Below, piece after piece: positions 42,335 through 50,459 of a stretch of 64,000 bases of DNA. The notes under the pieces were generated by a model. It was not told where the DNA came from and did not search any database. It saw only the letters and a list, made by a program, of their open reading frames with translations. Source of the DNA: an uncultured Eubacteriales bacterium (lineage in GTDB: Bacteria > Bacillota > Clostridia > Christensenellales > Aristaeellaceae); contig UQNN01000008.1 in assembly GCA_900542445.1 (NCBI GenBank), positions 1-64,000 on the forward strand, written 5' to 3'. Position 1 is the first letter of the stretch. Every line of letters starts with the position of its first letter. The position numbers and the translations under genes are program-made.

Positions 42335-43252
42335 ATGGCTATTATGAATGTTCTGTCTCAGATGATTTCATTGTTTATGATGATGTTTATCGGCTTTCTC
42401 GCGGCCAAGGTTAGGCTGATCGAGCCGGATTTCCGCCGCAAGCTCTCTTCTCTGGTGCTCAACACCGCCTGTCCCTGCATCATCGTCTCCTCCGCACTGA
42501 AAAGCGGCGGTGCGCCAAGCGCTATGGTGGCTACGCTCGGCGTGAGCGTCGTATTCTACGCCGTTATGATCGTTTTGGCCTTTCTGCTGGTGCATATCGT
42601 TCCCACGCCCCCGGCCGAGCGTCGGCTGGATCAGTTGATGCTCGTGTGCACCAATCTCATTTTCATGGGCATTCCCATCATCCAGTCGTTTTACGGCGCA
42701 GAAGGCGTTTCGCTGCTGTCCATGTTCATTCTGCTGTTTAACTTTCTGGTCTTCACCTACGGCGTGATGATGGTTGGCGGCAGCGACATCAAGCTCAAAC
42801 AGCTCTGCAATCCAGGTGTTTTCTCTGCGCTGCTTGCCCTCTTCTTCGGCGTGACCGGCTTACGCCTGCCCGCTCCGGTGGAAAACACCCTGTCGACAAT
42901 CGGCGCTGTCAACACGCCGCTGGCCATGATGATCATCGGCGCATCTTTGGCTCACAGCGATATCCGCGCAGCCGTTTCCAATCCCCGGCTGTACCGCGTC
43001 TCCCTGCTTCGCCTGATTCTCATTCCGGTTATAATCATGGGTCTTGTCTCCGTGCTGCCGATTGATCGAATACTCGCGGGCATTTGTGTCATCGTCTCCG
43101 CCATGCCCATTGCCAGCAACTGCGGCATGCTCTGCGACGTTTATACGCCGCAGGATATGACAGCTTCCCACGCCATCATCATTTCAACCCTGATGAGTGC
43201 CATCACTCTGCCTGTCATCGTTGTGCTGATGGGCGTGGTCGGGTTGGCGTAA
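42335..43252 (+). CDS. AEC (auxin efflux carrier) family transporter
   Basis: A 305-aa membrane protein with about ten helices in two halves. FIGFLAAKVRLIEPDFRRKLSSLVLNTACP at the N-terminus is typical (R-K-x-S-x-L-V-L-N). NTPLAMMIIGASLAHSD near residue 200 and MPIASNCGMLCDVY near 260 also fit. AEC members move malate, lactate-like or other organic acids, so it may exchange the acid handled by the upstream enzymes. GGAGG precedes ATG 42335. It is the last host gene before the mobile element. Confidence 0.88.
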   Translation: MAIMNVLSQMISLFMMMFIGFLAAKVRLIEPDFRRKLSSLVLNTACPCIIVSSALKSGGAPSAMVATLGVSVVFYAVMIVLAFLLVHIVPTPPAERRLDQLMLVCTNLIFMGIPIIQSFYGAEGVSLLSMFILLFNFLVFTYGVMMVGGSDIKLKQLCNPGVFSALLALFFGVTGLRLPAPVENTLSTIGAVNTPLAMMIIGASLAHSDIRAAVSNPRLYRVSLLRLILIPVIIMGLVSVLPIDRILAGICVIVSAMPIASNCGMLCDVYTPQDMTASHAIIISTLMSAITLPVIVVLMGVVGLA

Positions 43253-43284
43253 AAAGATATATAGAATTATCAGTCTGTTTTCGT

Positions 43285-44892
43285 TCAGACTGCAGAGATT
43301 TCTAACTCTCGGAGTGCTGTCTGCGCTGCTTCAATCTCAACTTGCTCCAGTTCCTTCCGATTGACCGCCGTTTCCATCGCGTCCTCAACCGAAACCCGTC
43401 CGTCCGACATGCGCGGCAGCGCGTCAGGGATGACCTTGCGTGTCCAGTATCGGATGCGATTCAGCTCTGCTAATTCAGCTTTGACTTCTTCGAGTTTGGG
43501 AAGAAGGGCTTCGCGCTCCGCTTCAAGCTGTGCGCGCTCTGTTTTCAGCGCCGCGCGCTGCTCCTTACCGAGAGGAGACGCAAGCTCCAGCGACTTCATG
43601 AGCTTTTTGCGCAGCCAGATCGCTTTTTGCAGTCGGCTCAATTCGTCGCCGTGTTCGGCCTTGAACTTTTCTCGCTTGCCATTCCAGTGAATGCTTTCGT
43701 ATTCCTGCTGAATCGGCTTCAATTCTCGGATGGTTTGAATTGCGCCAAACAGCGCGTCGATGTCGCGGATTCTACGTTCCTTTGCCGTGGATTCCGCCTT
43801 GATTTTGGAAAATGTCCGTTGAGTTTCGGCAATGTATTGTCCGAGCTGACCAACCGTGTAAAGCTCGTGATTCGAGAGGAAGGAAACCGCCTTGAAGCCG
43901 TCCTTCAAATCATGGACAGCGCCTTTTTCCTGCGCATAGCGATTCCATGTTTCGCGCCCTTCCTTTCGCATATCCAAATAGGCGGTAATTACGTCGCTCA
44001 GCGGGTAATCATCCGGGCTTCCGATGATCTGCTGGCGGCTGACAGCTTTTCGTAAATCATCCAGCCAAGCGCCAATGCCGCGAACGGTTTTCTGCAACGA
44101 AGCCAGCATCTTATTCACGCTGATGATCTTTCGATTTTCGTCGCCGCGTTCGCTGGAAACGCCCTTGCGTTCCAGCGCGGAAGCGGTCGGGCCGAGATGC
44201 TTTTGCGGCAGGCGATCCTCAACGCCCTGTCGCTCAAGAGAACGCATATCGACGCGCTCTGCTCGACCCGCTGCTTCGAGCGCCGCGTTTTGTGCCGTCG
44301 CCCAATCCTGCCGCCAGATTTCGCCGTACCTGCGCTCGTTCCAATCGACGGTATTCACCTTGACGCGCTTCCAGCTTCCGTTCGGCGTGCGGATGCGGTT
44401 TCCATTTTCGTCGAGCGCATAGACGTTTTTCGATTTGGGCAGCCACTTGCCGTTTTCGTCCATCGCGCGAAGCGTCAGCATGATGTGAACATGCGGGTTG
44501 CCGTCGCCCTTGTCGTGATAGAAGAAATTGCAGACCATGCCCTTGTCCACAAATTCCTTTTGACAGAAATCGCGGACGAGGGCAAGGTTCTGCTCGTCAG
44601 TCAGTTCGCGCGGCAAGGCAAAGAGCATCGAACGCGCCGTCTGCGCGTTGACGCTCGTTTCCGCTGCGTCCACCGCGTTCCAAAGCGTCTGCGGATCGGC
44701 ATACGCTCTCGGCGCGTTGGGCGGCAGCATGACTTCAACCTGCTTCACGCGCGATGAGCTGCTGTGCGGATATTTCCAGCAGCACTCGTATTCGGAATAC
44801 TTCTTTTCGCCTGAATAATATGCGCAGGAAGCCATGCAGGATTGACCTTTTCCGCGGCTGATGATCTTAAAGCTCCCCGTCGGGCAGGGCAT
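43285..44892 (-). CDS. mobA: MobA/MobL-family relaxase (MobQ type)
   Basis: A 535-aa relaxase that nicks oriT and leads single-strand transfer. Motif I Tyr is in ASCAYYSGEK (residues 21-30). The metal-binding HxH is in GNPHVHIMLTLR (His134, His136). A C-terminal coiled-coil region from about 250 to 500 follows (long Lys/Glu/Ala runs). Its 3' end overlaps a hairpin CAGTCTG...CAGACTG. The oriT lies 125-150 nt upstream of its start. The element's MobQ classification agrees with the nic-like sequence found there. Confidence 0.93.
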   Translation of the reverse strand: MPCPTGSFKIISRGKGQSCMASCAYYSGEKKYSEYECCWKYPHSSSSRVKQVEVMLPPNAPRAYADPQTLWNAVDAAETSVNAQTARSMLFALPRELTDEQNLALVRDFCQKEFVDKGMVCNFFYHDKGDGNPHVHIMLTLRAMDENGKWLPKSKNVYALDENGNRIRTPNGSWKRVKVNTVDWNERRYGEIWRQDWATAQNAALEAAGRAERVDMRSLERQGVEDRLPQKHLGPTASALERKGVSSERGDENRKIISVNKMLASLQKTVRGIGAWLDDLRKAVSRQQIIGSPDDYPLSDVITAYLDMRKEGRETWNRYAQEKGAVHDLKDGFKAVSFLSNHELYTVGQLGQYIAETQRTFSKIKAESTAKERRIRDIDALFGAIQTIRELKPIQQEYESIHWNGKREKFKAEHGDELSRLQKAIWLRKKLMKSLELASPLGKEQRAALKTERAQLEAEREALLPKLEEVKAELAELNRIRYWTRKVIPDALPRMSDGRVSVEDAMETAVNRKELEQVEIEAAQTALRELEISAV

Positions 44893-44896
44893 GGTT

Positions 44897-45157
44897 TCAC
44901 CTCCGTTTCTCGGCGCAAAGCGCCGTCATGGGGTGGCCGATGCAATCAGCGCAAGGGCTTGCCCCTGTTGATGCCGAAGGCATCGAGCGCCCCGCAGGGG
45001 CCTTCGGAAAACGCACGGCGCATCGAAGATGCGTATAAGTGCGCCCACTCACGGGATGGGGCTGTTTCGCTGCCTTGAGCTGCTGCTCGGCTTTTCGTTT
45101 CTGCGCTTCGGCTTTCTGCTGCATCGCAAGCAGTTTTTCGATTCGTTCAGACGCCAT
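44897..45157 (-). CDS. DUF3847-like small mobilization protein containing oriT DNA
   Basis: An 86-aa frame. The first 32 residues are a Lys/Glu/Ala helix (MASERIEKLLAMQQKAEAQK, then RKAEQQLKAA), like DUF3847 proteins found beside MobA/MobL relaxases. The rest (HPVSGRTYTHLRCAVRF and onward) has an unusual composition because it is encoded by the oriT and several short palindromes. The C-terminal half may therefore be non-functional read-through. AAGGTGG precedes ATG 45157. Confidence 0.6.
   Translation of the reverse strand: MASERIEKLLAMQQKAEAQKRKAEQQLKAAKQPHPVSGRTYTHLRCAVRFPKAPAGRSMPSASTGASPCADCIGHPMTALCAEKRR
45015..45050 (+). other. Predicted oriT with MobQ/IncQ-like nic site
   Basis: The inverted repeat CGCATC-GAA-GATGCG (45019-45033) is followed after 2 nt by TAAGTGCGCCC (45036-45046). 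This layout (short inverted repeat with GAA loop, then TAAGTGCG/CCC) matches the R1162/RSF1010 oriT core as I recall it, with nicking expected between 45043 and 45044. Further palindromes at 44925-45005 (GGCGCAAAGCGCC, GATGCCGAAGGCATC, GCCCCGCAGGGGC) flank it. Confidence 0.75.
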
Positions 45158-45338
45158 CTTTTTCCACCTTCGTTTCTTTTTTGTGTGTTTCGTTCCACGT
45201 TTCAAGTTCCATTTTTCCTTCATCGCTTTCGTAATACTTTTGAATCATCGGCAGCATGACACGAGCGATACGTTCAATCGCTGCATCGGGAATATCCATA
45301 CCGCTGCTGGACGGATTAAGAATCTTCTTTTCGGGCAT
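45147..45338 (-). CDS. Hypothetical 63-aa element protein
   Basis: A small acidic-to-basic soluble protein (MPEKKILNPSSSGMDIPDAA at the start, MLPMIQKYYESDEGKMELE in the middle). GGAGG lies 8 nt before ATG 45338. It overlaps the excisionase-like gene upstream (23 nt) and the DUF3847-like gene downstream (11 nt), so it is translationally coupled in the element's minus-strand operon. Function unknown. Confidence 0.65.
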   Translation of the reverse strand: MPEKKILNPSSSGMDIPDAAIERIARVMLPMIQKYYESDEGKMELETWNETHKKETKVEKDGV

Positions 45339-45540
45339 CCTTTACGCCTCCGTTGCGAATATGCTTATCCATCCAGCAAATGAGATCGGGTTTTGTGACC
45401 AGCTTTCTTCCGCCAATCTGGAGCGTCGGAAAGTCCTTTTGATTCAGCAGGGTATACGCGCCGGATTTAGATATGGAAAGTGCGTGTGCCAGCGCTTTAG
45501 CATCCAATACGTCGGGCAGATCATTAAAAAGCTCATTCAT
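45316..45540 (-). CDS. Excisionase-like MerR/HTH_17 protein
   Basis: A 74-aa DNA-binding protein with VLDAKALAHALSISKSGAYTLLNQKDFPTLQIGGRKLV, the winged HTH pattern of Xis/AlpA-like proteins (helix-turn-helix at residues 12-32, wing to 48). Probably directs excision together with the serine recombinase or controls mobilization genes. Confidence 0.8.
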   Translation of the reverse strand: MNELFNDLPDVLDAKALAHALSISKSGAYTLLNQKDFPTLQIGGRKLVTKPDLICWMDKHIRNGGVKDARKEDS

Positions 45541-45618
45541 TCAAGAAATTCCTCCTTTTCGGGTAAAAGAAAAACCACTGTCGTCCTGACAATGGCTTTG
45601 AGAGAAATGAAATTGAGG

Positions 45619-46545
45619 TTACTCGTTTTCCACATATTTTTGAAAGTGTTCGGCAATCTGTTTTCGCCTTTTCACCACCGCGCTGTGGTTCTTAAAACCA
45701 ACCTTTTCAGCAATCTTCTGATCGGTCATGCCCTGCATTTTGAGGTTCAGAATCTCGCGGTCGCGCTCCGACAAGGTTTCCATAAAGCTCTTGAGCCGCA
45801 GCTCATTCAGCACTTCATGCTCGAATTCTCCGTTTGGATCGGCGATATCCTTCGTCCCATCTTCACATTCTTCCTGCATCTGCTCCATCGAGACGGGCGT
45901 TCCCACATTGGTCCGCGTATGATGCCACTTTCGATAGCTGTCGATTCGTTCGCGGCTGACGCGCGTCTCATCGAAATCCTCCACCGTGCGATTGAGCCAC
46001 AGTTCATCAATCATCGGCTGCCAATCCTGCTCCTCGATGATTTTTAACGTCAGGGTACAAACCAGCGCATCAAATTGCGCCGTCGTGCACCATGAAAATT
46101 CCATGCCCGGACGCAAACAAAGCAGGCGGGAAAATGTGAGAATCTGATCGTCTTCCAGCTTTTTTCGGATATGATTCATGATGGTATACGCCAAGCGCCA
46201 GAGCGGGAAATTGCCGGAGTAATAGTTGATATTGGTCGGCATCCATTTTCGCTTCCCGTTTTTATCCGGCACCAGAAAACAATTCCAGATCGCCCAAGCA
46301 TACGAATCCCAAATCATTTCCAGAAAAGCGTCGCTGTTCACCAATTCATCGTACTGATTGGTATTCCAGATTGCATAGGGACAGCGCGGAAGGGACAGAT
46401 AGACGCTTCGCTTTTGTACATATTCCTTTGGCAGCAGATAGAACATGGGCAGCCACGATTTATAGGTGGTCAGGCATACCTCCACTTTACCATCTGATCT
46501 TTTTGTAGCAAACGGTTCTGCTGTAAAGGGGGACTGATTCTCCAT
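45619..46545 (-). CDS. Element-encoded sigma-70-like factor with unusual N-terminus
   Basis: A 308-aa protein. The C-terminal 60 residues form a sigma region 4/HTH (LSERDREILNLKMQGMTDQK, GFKNHSAVVKRRKQIAEHF). The long N-terminal part (residues 1-230) is aromatic-rich (WLPMFYLLPKEYVQ, WDSYAWAIWNCFLVP) and has no sigma region 2 that I can see. It probably binds DNA and regulates element transcription. The start is ATG 46545 with GAGGTG 6 nt upstream; GTG 46554 is an alternative. Confidence 0.7.
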   Translation of the reverse strand: MENQSPFTAEPFATKRSDGKVEVCLTTYKSWLPMFYLLPKEYVQKRSVYLSLPRCPYAIWNTNQYDELVNSDAFLEMIWDSYAWAIWNCFLVPDKNGKRKWMPTNINYYSGNFPLWRLAYTIMNHIRKKLEDDQILTFSRLLCLRPGMEFSWCTTAQFDALVCTLTLKIIEEQDWQPMIDELWLNRTVEDFDETRVSRERIDSYRKWHHTRTNVGTPVSMEQMQEECEDGTKDIADPNGEFEHEVLNELRLKSFMETLSERDREILNLKMQGMTDQKIAEKVGFKNHSAVVKRRKQIAEHFQKYVENE

Positions 46546-46879
46546 CTCGCTCACCTCGCCTTCAAATCATTATGGAAAACAGTACCTCTATCCATACACG
46601 ACACAAACATGCTTCGATTGTTCCATCTGTTTCAAATTTTTCAAAAAATCTCTGTACTATACAAAAAGAAAAACCTGCCTTATTGTCATATTATAGCAGG
46701 AACGGAAAGGCCGGAAAAGATGCAAAGATGATTTCCTCGTGACAGGAAACAGAACAAACCATGAACAATGCTCATATCAGACATATTCAAAATCTTTTTG
46801 GCAAATGCAATTTTTAAGAGTTGACTAATTTCATAAAATGATTTATGATAGAGCCATCAACTCACAGGAGCGTGTGTAC
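46546..46879. promoter_or_regulatory. Divergent control region of the element
   Basis: AT-rich. Leftward is an extended -10 box TGC-TATAAT (46690-46695, minus strand) for the sigma-like gene. Rightward is TTGACT (46821-46826), 17-nt spacer, TATGAT (46844-46849) for XRE-KilA-N-recombinase. No gene in between. Confidence 0.75.
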
Positions 46880-47236
46880 ATGGAAATTGTCGGTCAACGT
46901 CTGAAAGCGCTGCGCGAGAGCATGGGAATTTCACAGGCAAAGATTGCGTTGCTTCTGGATTCCAAACAACCCAACATCAATCGTTTTGAGCATAATCAAT
47001 CCGAGCCGCCGCTTGCGCTGCTCTGCCGCTATGCTGATTTCTTCGACGTGTCGCTGGATTATATTCTCGGACGCACCGATCAGCCGCAGGGAAAGCTGTA
47101 CGAATACAAGCCAACCTATTCTCCTGAACGGGAGGACATGCGGCGCTTTATCGAGATGTGCTTTGATCCTGCGTCGCCTGCAAATGCCAAGTTGAAAGAA
47201 ACTTTATTACGAATGGCTGAAGGTGAAAATCCATGA
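46880..47236 (+). CDS. XRE-family HTH regulator
   Basis: A 118-aa Cro/CI-type repressor. Residues 1-60 are the HTH domain (IVGQRLKALRESMGISQAKIA, QPNINRFEHNQSEPP, FFDVSLDYILGRTD). A short acidic C-terminus follows. ATG 46880 has CAGGAG upstream. It overlaps the KilA-N gene by 4 nt and likely controls the divergent promoters of the element. Confidence 0.85.
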   Translation: MEIVGQRLKALRESMGISQAKIALLLDSKQPNINRFEHNQSEPPLALLCRYADFFDVSLDYILGRTDQPQGKLYEYKPTYSPEREDMRRFIEMCFDPASPANAKLKETLLRMAEGENP

Positions 47237-48090
47237 GTAGGAAAACATCTTCCATCCTCGTTCAAGACGTTCCCGTTACCGTCATGAGCATCGACCAGCG
47301 CGATTATATCAGCCTGACCGATATGGCAAAAGCGCGGACGGATGCAGGGCGGGCAGCGGATGTCATTAAAAACTGGCTGAGAGCGCGTTCAACCTTGGAG
47401 TTTCTCGGCACTTGGGAAATCATGTACAACCCCGATTTCAAAGTGGTCGAATTCGACCACTTTAAGAGCGAAGCCGGGCTGCATACGTTCACTTTGAGCG
47501 CCAAGGAATGGATTGAAAGCACGCACGCAATCGGCATGTATGTGCAAGCCGGACGATACGGCGGCACTTACGCACATAAGGATATTGCCTTTGAGTTCGG
47601 CTCTGCAATCAGCCCGATCTTCAAGCTCTATCTGCTGAAAGAATACCAACGGTTGAAGGATGAAGAAAACGACCGTCTCAAGCTGGAATGGGATGCAAAA
47701 CGCTTCCTGTCCAAAAATAACTACCTGATTCACACGGATGCCATCAAAAACTATGTGCTGCCGCAAAGCAATCATTCCAAATCAACCGAATGGCTGGTCT
47801 ATGCGGACGAAGCGGATTTGCTGAACGTCGCTTTGTTCGGCTGCACAGCCAAGGAATGGCGCGACGCAAACCCTGTTCTTGCTGCCAAGCAGAATATTCG
47901 AGATTTCGCTTCCATCGCTCAATTGACTGTCCTTTCCAATCTGGAAACCCACAACGCAGAAATGATCAAGCAGGGCATCGACAAAGCAGAGCGCTTTGAC
48001 CGTTTGAAACAGATTGCCGGGTATCAGCTGCGTGTATTGACCGAGGCAGAAGCCATTCAAAAACTGCCCAAAGGAAATGATAACGAATGA
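47233..48090 (+). CDS. KilA-N domain protein
   Basis: A 285-aa protein with an N-terminal KilA-N DNA-binding domain (YISLTDMAKARTDAGRAADVIKNWLR split near residues 25-55; STLEFLGTWEIMYNP; GRYGGTYAHKDIAFEFG near 110). The remainder is helical. KilA-N proteins come from phages and mobile elements and are mostly uncharacterised. It overlaps both the XRE gene and the recombinase by 4 nt (ATGA), so the three are one translational unit, suggesting a role in regulating or guiding integration. Confidence 0.82.
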   Translation: MSRKTSSILVQDVPVTVMSIDQRDYISLTDMAKARTDAGRAADVIKNWLRARSTLEFLGTWEIMYNPDFKVVEFDHFKSEAGLHTFTLSAKEWIESTHAIGMYVQAGRYGGTYAHKDIAFEFGSAISPIFKLYLLKEYQRLKDEENDRLKLEWDAKRFLSKNNYLIHTDAIKNYVLPQSNHSKSTEWLVYADEADLLNVALFGCTAKEWRDANPVLAAKQNIRDFASIAQLTVLSNLETHNAEMIKQGIDKAERFDRLKQIAGYQLRVLTEAEAIQKLPKGNDNE

Positions 48091-49556
48091 AAGCCGTCAT
48101 TTACGCCCGCTACTCCTCCGATAATCAACGCGAGGAAAGCATCGAAGGTCAAATTCGAGAATGTACGGAATACGCTGTTCGAAATGACATCACGATTCTT
48201 TCCAGCTATGTCGACCGCGCCTTATCCGCCAGAACTGCTGATCGTCCCGAATTTCAAAGGATGATTGCGGATAGCGAAAAGGGACTGTTCGATGTAGTGC
48301 TTGTCTGGAAACTCGATCGTTTCTCTCGTGATCGCTATGACAGTGCACATTACAAGCATATTCTGAAAAAGAACGGCGTCCGCGTTATTTCAGCCCGCGA
48401 AAATATTTCCGAAGGGCCGGAAGGCATTATCCTTGAATCTATGCTGGAGGGCTATGCCGAGTACTATTCCGCGGAGCTATCCGAAAAGATTCAGCGCAGG
48501 CAGAAGGAAAATGCGCTCAAATGCCGCAGTAATGGCGGCAATATTCCACTTGGATACATCGTCGGCACAGATGGTGTGCTGGCCGTTGATCCGCTGACCG
48601 CACCACTGGTTGCCGAAATCTTTACGCGCTATGAAAGCGGTGAAACGATTAAAGCCATTGCCGATTCGCTGAACAAGCGCGGATTTCGCACCAGAAAAGG
48701 CTCTGCTTTCCGTGTCGCCAGTCTGAGTCTCATTCTAAAAAACAGAAAGTACATCGGTGAATACAAATACGCCGACACCGTTATTCCAAACGGAATTCCT
48801 GCCATTATCAATCCAGATTTGTTCGAGCGTGTGCAGGAACGGATGCTGACCAATAAAAAAGCGCCTTCCAGAACAAAGGCTGACGAAGATTATCTGCTGA
48901 CAACCAAGCTCTTCTGCGGCGACTGCGGCAGGCTGATGGCAGGCGAATGTGGCACCAGCGGCACAAACGGCGTCAAGTATTACTACTACAAGTGCGGCGG
49001 CGCAAAACGCAAGCTGGGCTGTAAACGCAAGACTGTCAAAAAGCGCTGGATTGAACGTGCTGCCGTGGTTACGACCGTTGAACGGGTTTTGCAGGACGCG
49101 GAAATCAACCGCATCGCTGACGCGATTGTTGCTTTACAGGATAAAGAAGATACAACCATTCCGGCTCTGCGTGAACAGCTCAAAGAATGTGAAAAGGGCA
49201 TTGAAAATATGCTCAACGCCATTCAGATGGGCATTTTAACTGCTTCCACCAAGACAAGGCTTGAGGAACTGGAAGCCCGTCAAAACAAGCTGAAACTCAG
49301 TATCATGCAGGCAGAACTGCAAAAACCGAAGTATACCAAAGAACAAATCGTCAGCTGGATCAATCGCTTCAAGTACGGCGATGTAGACGACACCGAATAC
49401 CAGAAACAGATTATCGACACATTCATCAACGCAACCTACGTCTTTGACGATAAGCTGGTTTTCACCTACAACTTCAAAGACGGCACAGAAACCGTTCCTC
49501 TGAAAGCCGTCGAAGATGCGTTTGGTTCGGATCTAACTCAGGTTGCTCCACCCTAA
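48087..49556 (+). CDS. Large serine recombinase (integrase of the element)
   Basis: A 489-aa site-specific recombinase. The catalytic domain has YARYSSDNQREESIEGQ (Ser10 or Ser11), LVWKLDRFSRDR near 73 and EGYAEYYSAELSEKIQRR near 118. A Recombinase domain follows (GNIPLGYIV, GSAFRVASLSLILKNRKYIGEY). The zinc ribbon is LFCGDCGRLMAGECG with YYYYKCGGAKRKLGC, and a C-terminal coiled coil is present (LREQLKECEKGIENMLNAIQ). It integrates or excises the element between short att cores. Confidence 0.93.
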   Translation: MKAVIYARYSSDNQREESIEGQIRECTEYAVRNDITILSSYVDRALSARTADRPEFQRMIADSEKGLFDVVLVWKLDRFSRDRYDSAHYKHILKKNGVRVISARENISEGPEGIILESMLEGYAEYYSAELSEKIQRRQKENALKCRSNGGNIPLGYIVGTDGVLAVDPLTAPLVAEIFTRYESGETIKAIADSLNKRGFRTRKGSAFRVASLSLILKNRKYIGEYKYADTVIPNGIPAIINPDLFERVQERMLTNKKAPSRTKADEDYLLTTKLFCGDCGRLMAGECGTSGTNGVKYYYYKCGGAKRKLGCKRKTVKKRWIERAAVVTTVERVLQDAEINRIADAIVALQDKEDTTIPALREQLKECEKGIENMLNAIQMGILTASTKTRLEELEARQNKLKLSIMQAELQKPKYTKEQIVSWINRFKYGDVDDTEYQKQIIDTFINATYVFDDKLVFTYNFKDGTETVPLKAVEDAFGSDLTQVAPP

Positions 49557-49559
49557 TTT

Positions 49560-49589
49560 GTCTGAAAACGTCAGTTTTCAGACTTTTTT
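49560..49589 (+). terminator. Terminator of the recombinase operon
   Basis: GTCTGAAAAC-GTCA-GTTTTCAGAC, a perfect 10-bp stem, then TTTTTT. Confidence 0.92.
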
Positions 49590-49609
49590 CTTATCTTTTT
49601 TTAATCCGT

Positions 49610-49658
49610 CTAAAAAGAAAAAACAAAGACGCTGCCAAGCCAAAAACTTGCCAGCGTC
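49610..49658 (-). terminator. Terminator of the ABC transporter operon
   Basis: GACGCTGGCAAG pairs with CTTGGCAGCGTC (one mismatch) around a T-rich loop, followed by TTTGTTTTTT on the minus strand. Confidence 0.85.
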
Positions 49659-49676
49659 CCATTTTATGCCCGGCCC

Positions 49677-50459
49677 TTATTCTCCGGCCGTGATATCCTT
49701 ACCGAAATACTTTTCGGAAATGCGCGTCAATTCGCCTTCCGCGCGCAGCTCATCGATCGCCTGATTGACCGCCGCCAACAGGCTGGTGCTGTCCGCTTCT
49801 TTGCGAATCGGCATCGCCACCTGGGAAGCTTCGTCCGTCAGCGCAACGACCTTGAGATTTGCATCCGGATGGACGTTCATGTAATCGTAAAAGCTGACCT
49901 CGGCATTGAGCGTCGCATCCGCGCGTCCGGAAAGCACCATCGCCAGCGTTTCATCCAGCGTATCCACGCCCATCGCCGTCGCGCCATAGCTCTCCGCCAG
50001 CAGCATATACGTGCTGGAAATGGAATTGGCCGTGCGCTTGCCCGCCAAATCCTCAAAGCTCGCAATATCCTCGCGGTCGCCGCGGACGATCAACGCCGTG
50101 CGGATGTAACCATACGGCGTAGAAAAATCATACTTCATCGCGCGCTCGTCGGTCACTTCCACGCCGTTGGCGGCCATGTCATAGCGGCCCGCGTCCAGAC
50201 CCGCGAAAATGCCGTCCCACTCGGTCTCCACAAACTTCGCCGTCACGCCCAGCTTCGCCGCGACGCCCTGCGCCACTTCCACATCAAAGCCGACCAGCTG
50301 GTCGTTCTCGTCGTGATACGTCCACGGCGCCCACGCACCCTCCGTCGCCACAACGATTTCGCCCTTTTGCCGAATGCGCGCAAGCAGGTCGTTTTCCTCC
50401 GCATACGCGGCGGACAGCAGCAGCACAAGCGCCGACAGAATCATCATGATCTTTTTCAT
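49677..50459 (-). CDS. Polar amino acid ABC transporter, binding protein
   Basis: A 260-aa family 3 solute-binding protein. The signal peptide is MKKIMMILSALVLLLSAAYA with no lipobox Cys. The mature part has VVATEGAWAPWTYHDENDQLVGFDVEV (ligand-binding start), DMAANGVEVTDERAMKYDFS, and the hinge and second lobe. It fits cystine or other polar amino acid binding proteins. It is last in permease-ATPase-binding protein order. Confidence 0.9.
   Translation of the reverse strand: MKKIMMILSALVLLLSAAYAEENDLLARIRQKGEIVVATEGAWAPWTYHDENDQLVGFDVEVAQGVAAKLGVTAKFVETEWDGIFAGLDAGRYDMAANGVEVTDERAMKYDFSTPYGYIRTALIVRGDREDIASFEDLAGKRTANSISSTYMLLAESYGATAMGVDTLDETLAMVLSGRADATLNAEVSFYDYMNVHPDANLKVVALTDEASQVAMPIRKEADSTSLLAAVNQAIDELRAEGELTRISEKYFGKDITAGE

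Larger units (their letters stand above)
43253..49620. mobile_element. Integrative mobilizable element, about 6.3 kb
   Basis: A block of transfer and integration genes with no host functions. The minus strand carries a relaxase, a DUF3847-like protein with oriT, a 63-aa protein, an excisionase-like protein and a sigma-like factor. The plus strand carries an XRE regulator, KilA-N protein and large serine recombinase. The host repeat family is absent inside. Ends are inferred from the AEC gene stop and the recombinase terminator; no convincing att core was found. It has no conjugative secretion genes, so it would need a helper. Confidence 0.8.

Noticed and set aside
43230..49700. att direct repeats flanking the mobile element
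   Set aside because: Only short A-rich matches (TAAAAAGA) and unrelated hairpins are shared by the two ends. Serine recombinase cores can be 2-3 bp, so no site can be named by eye.
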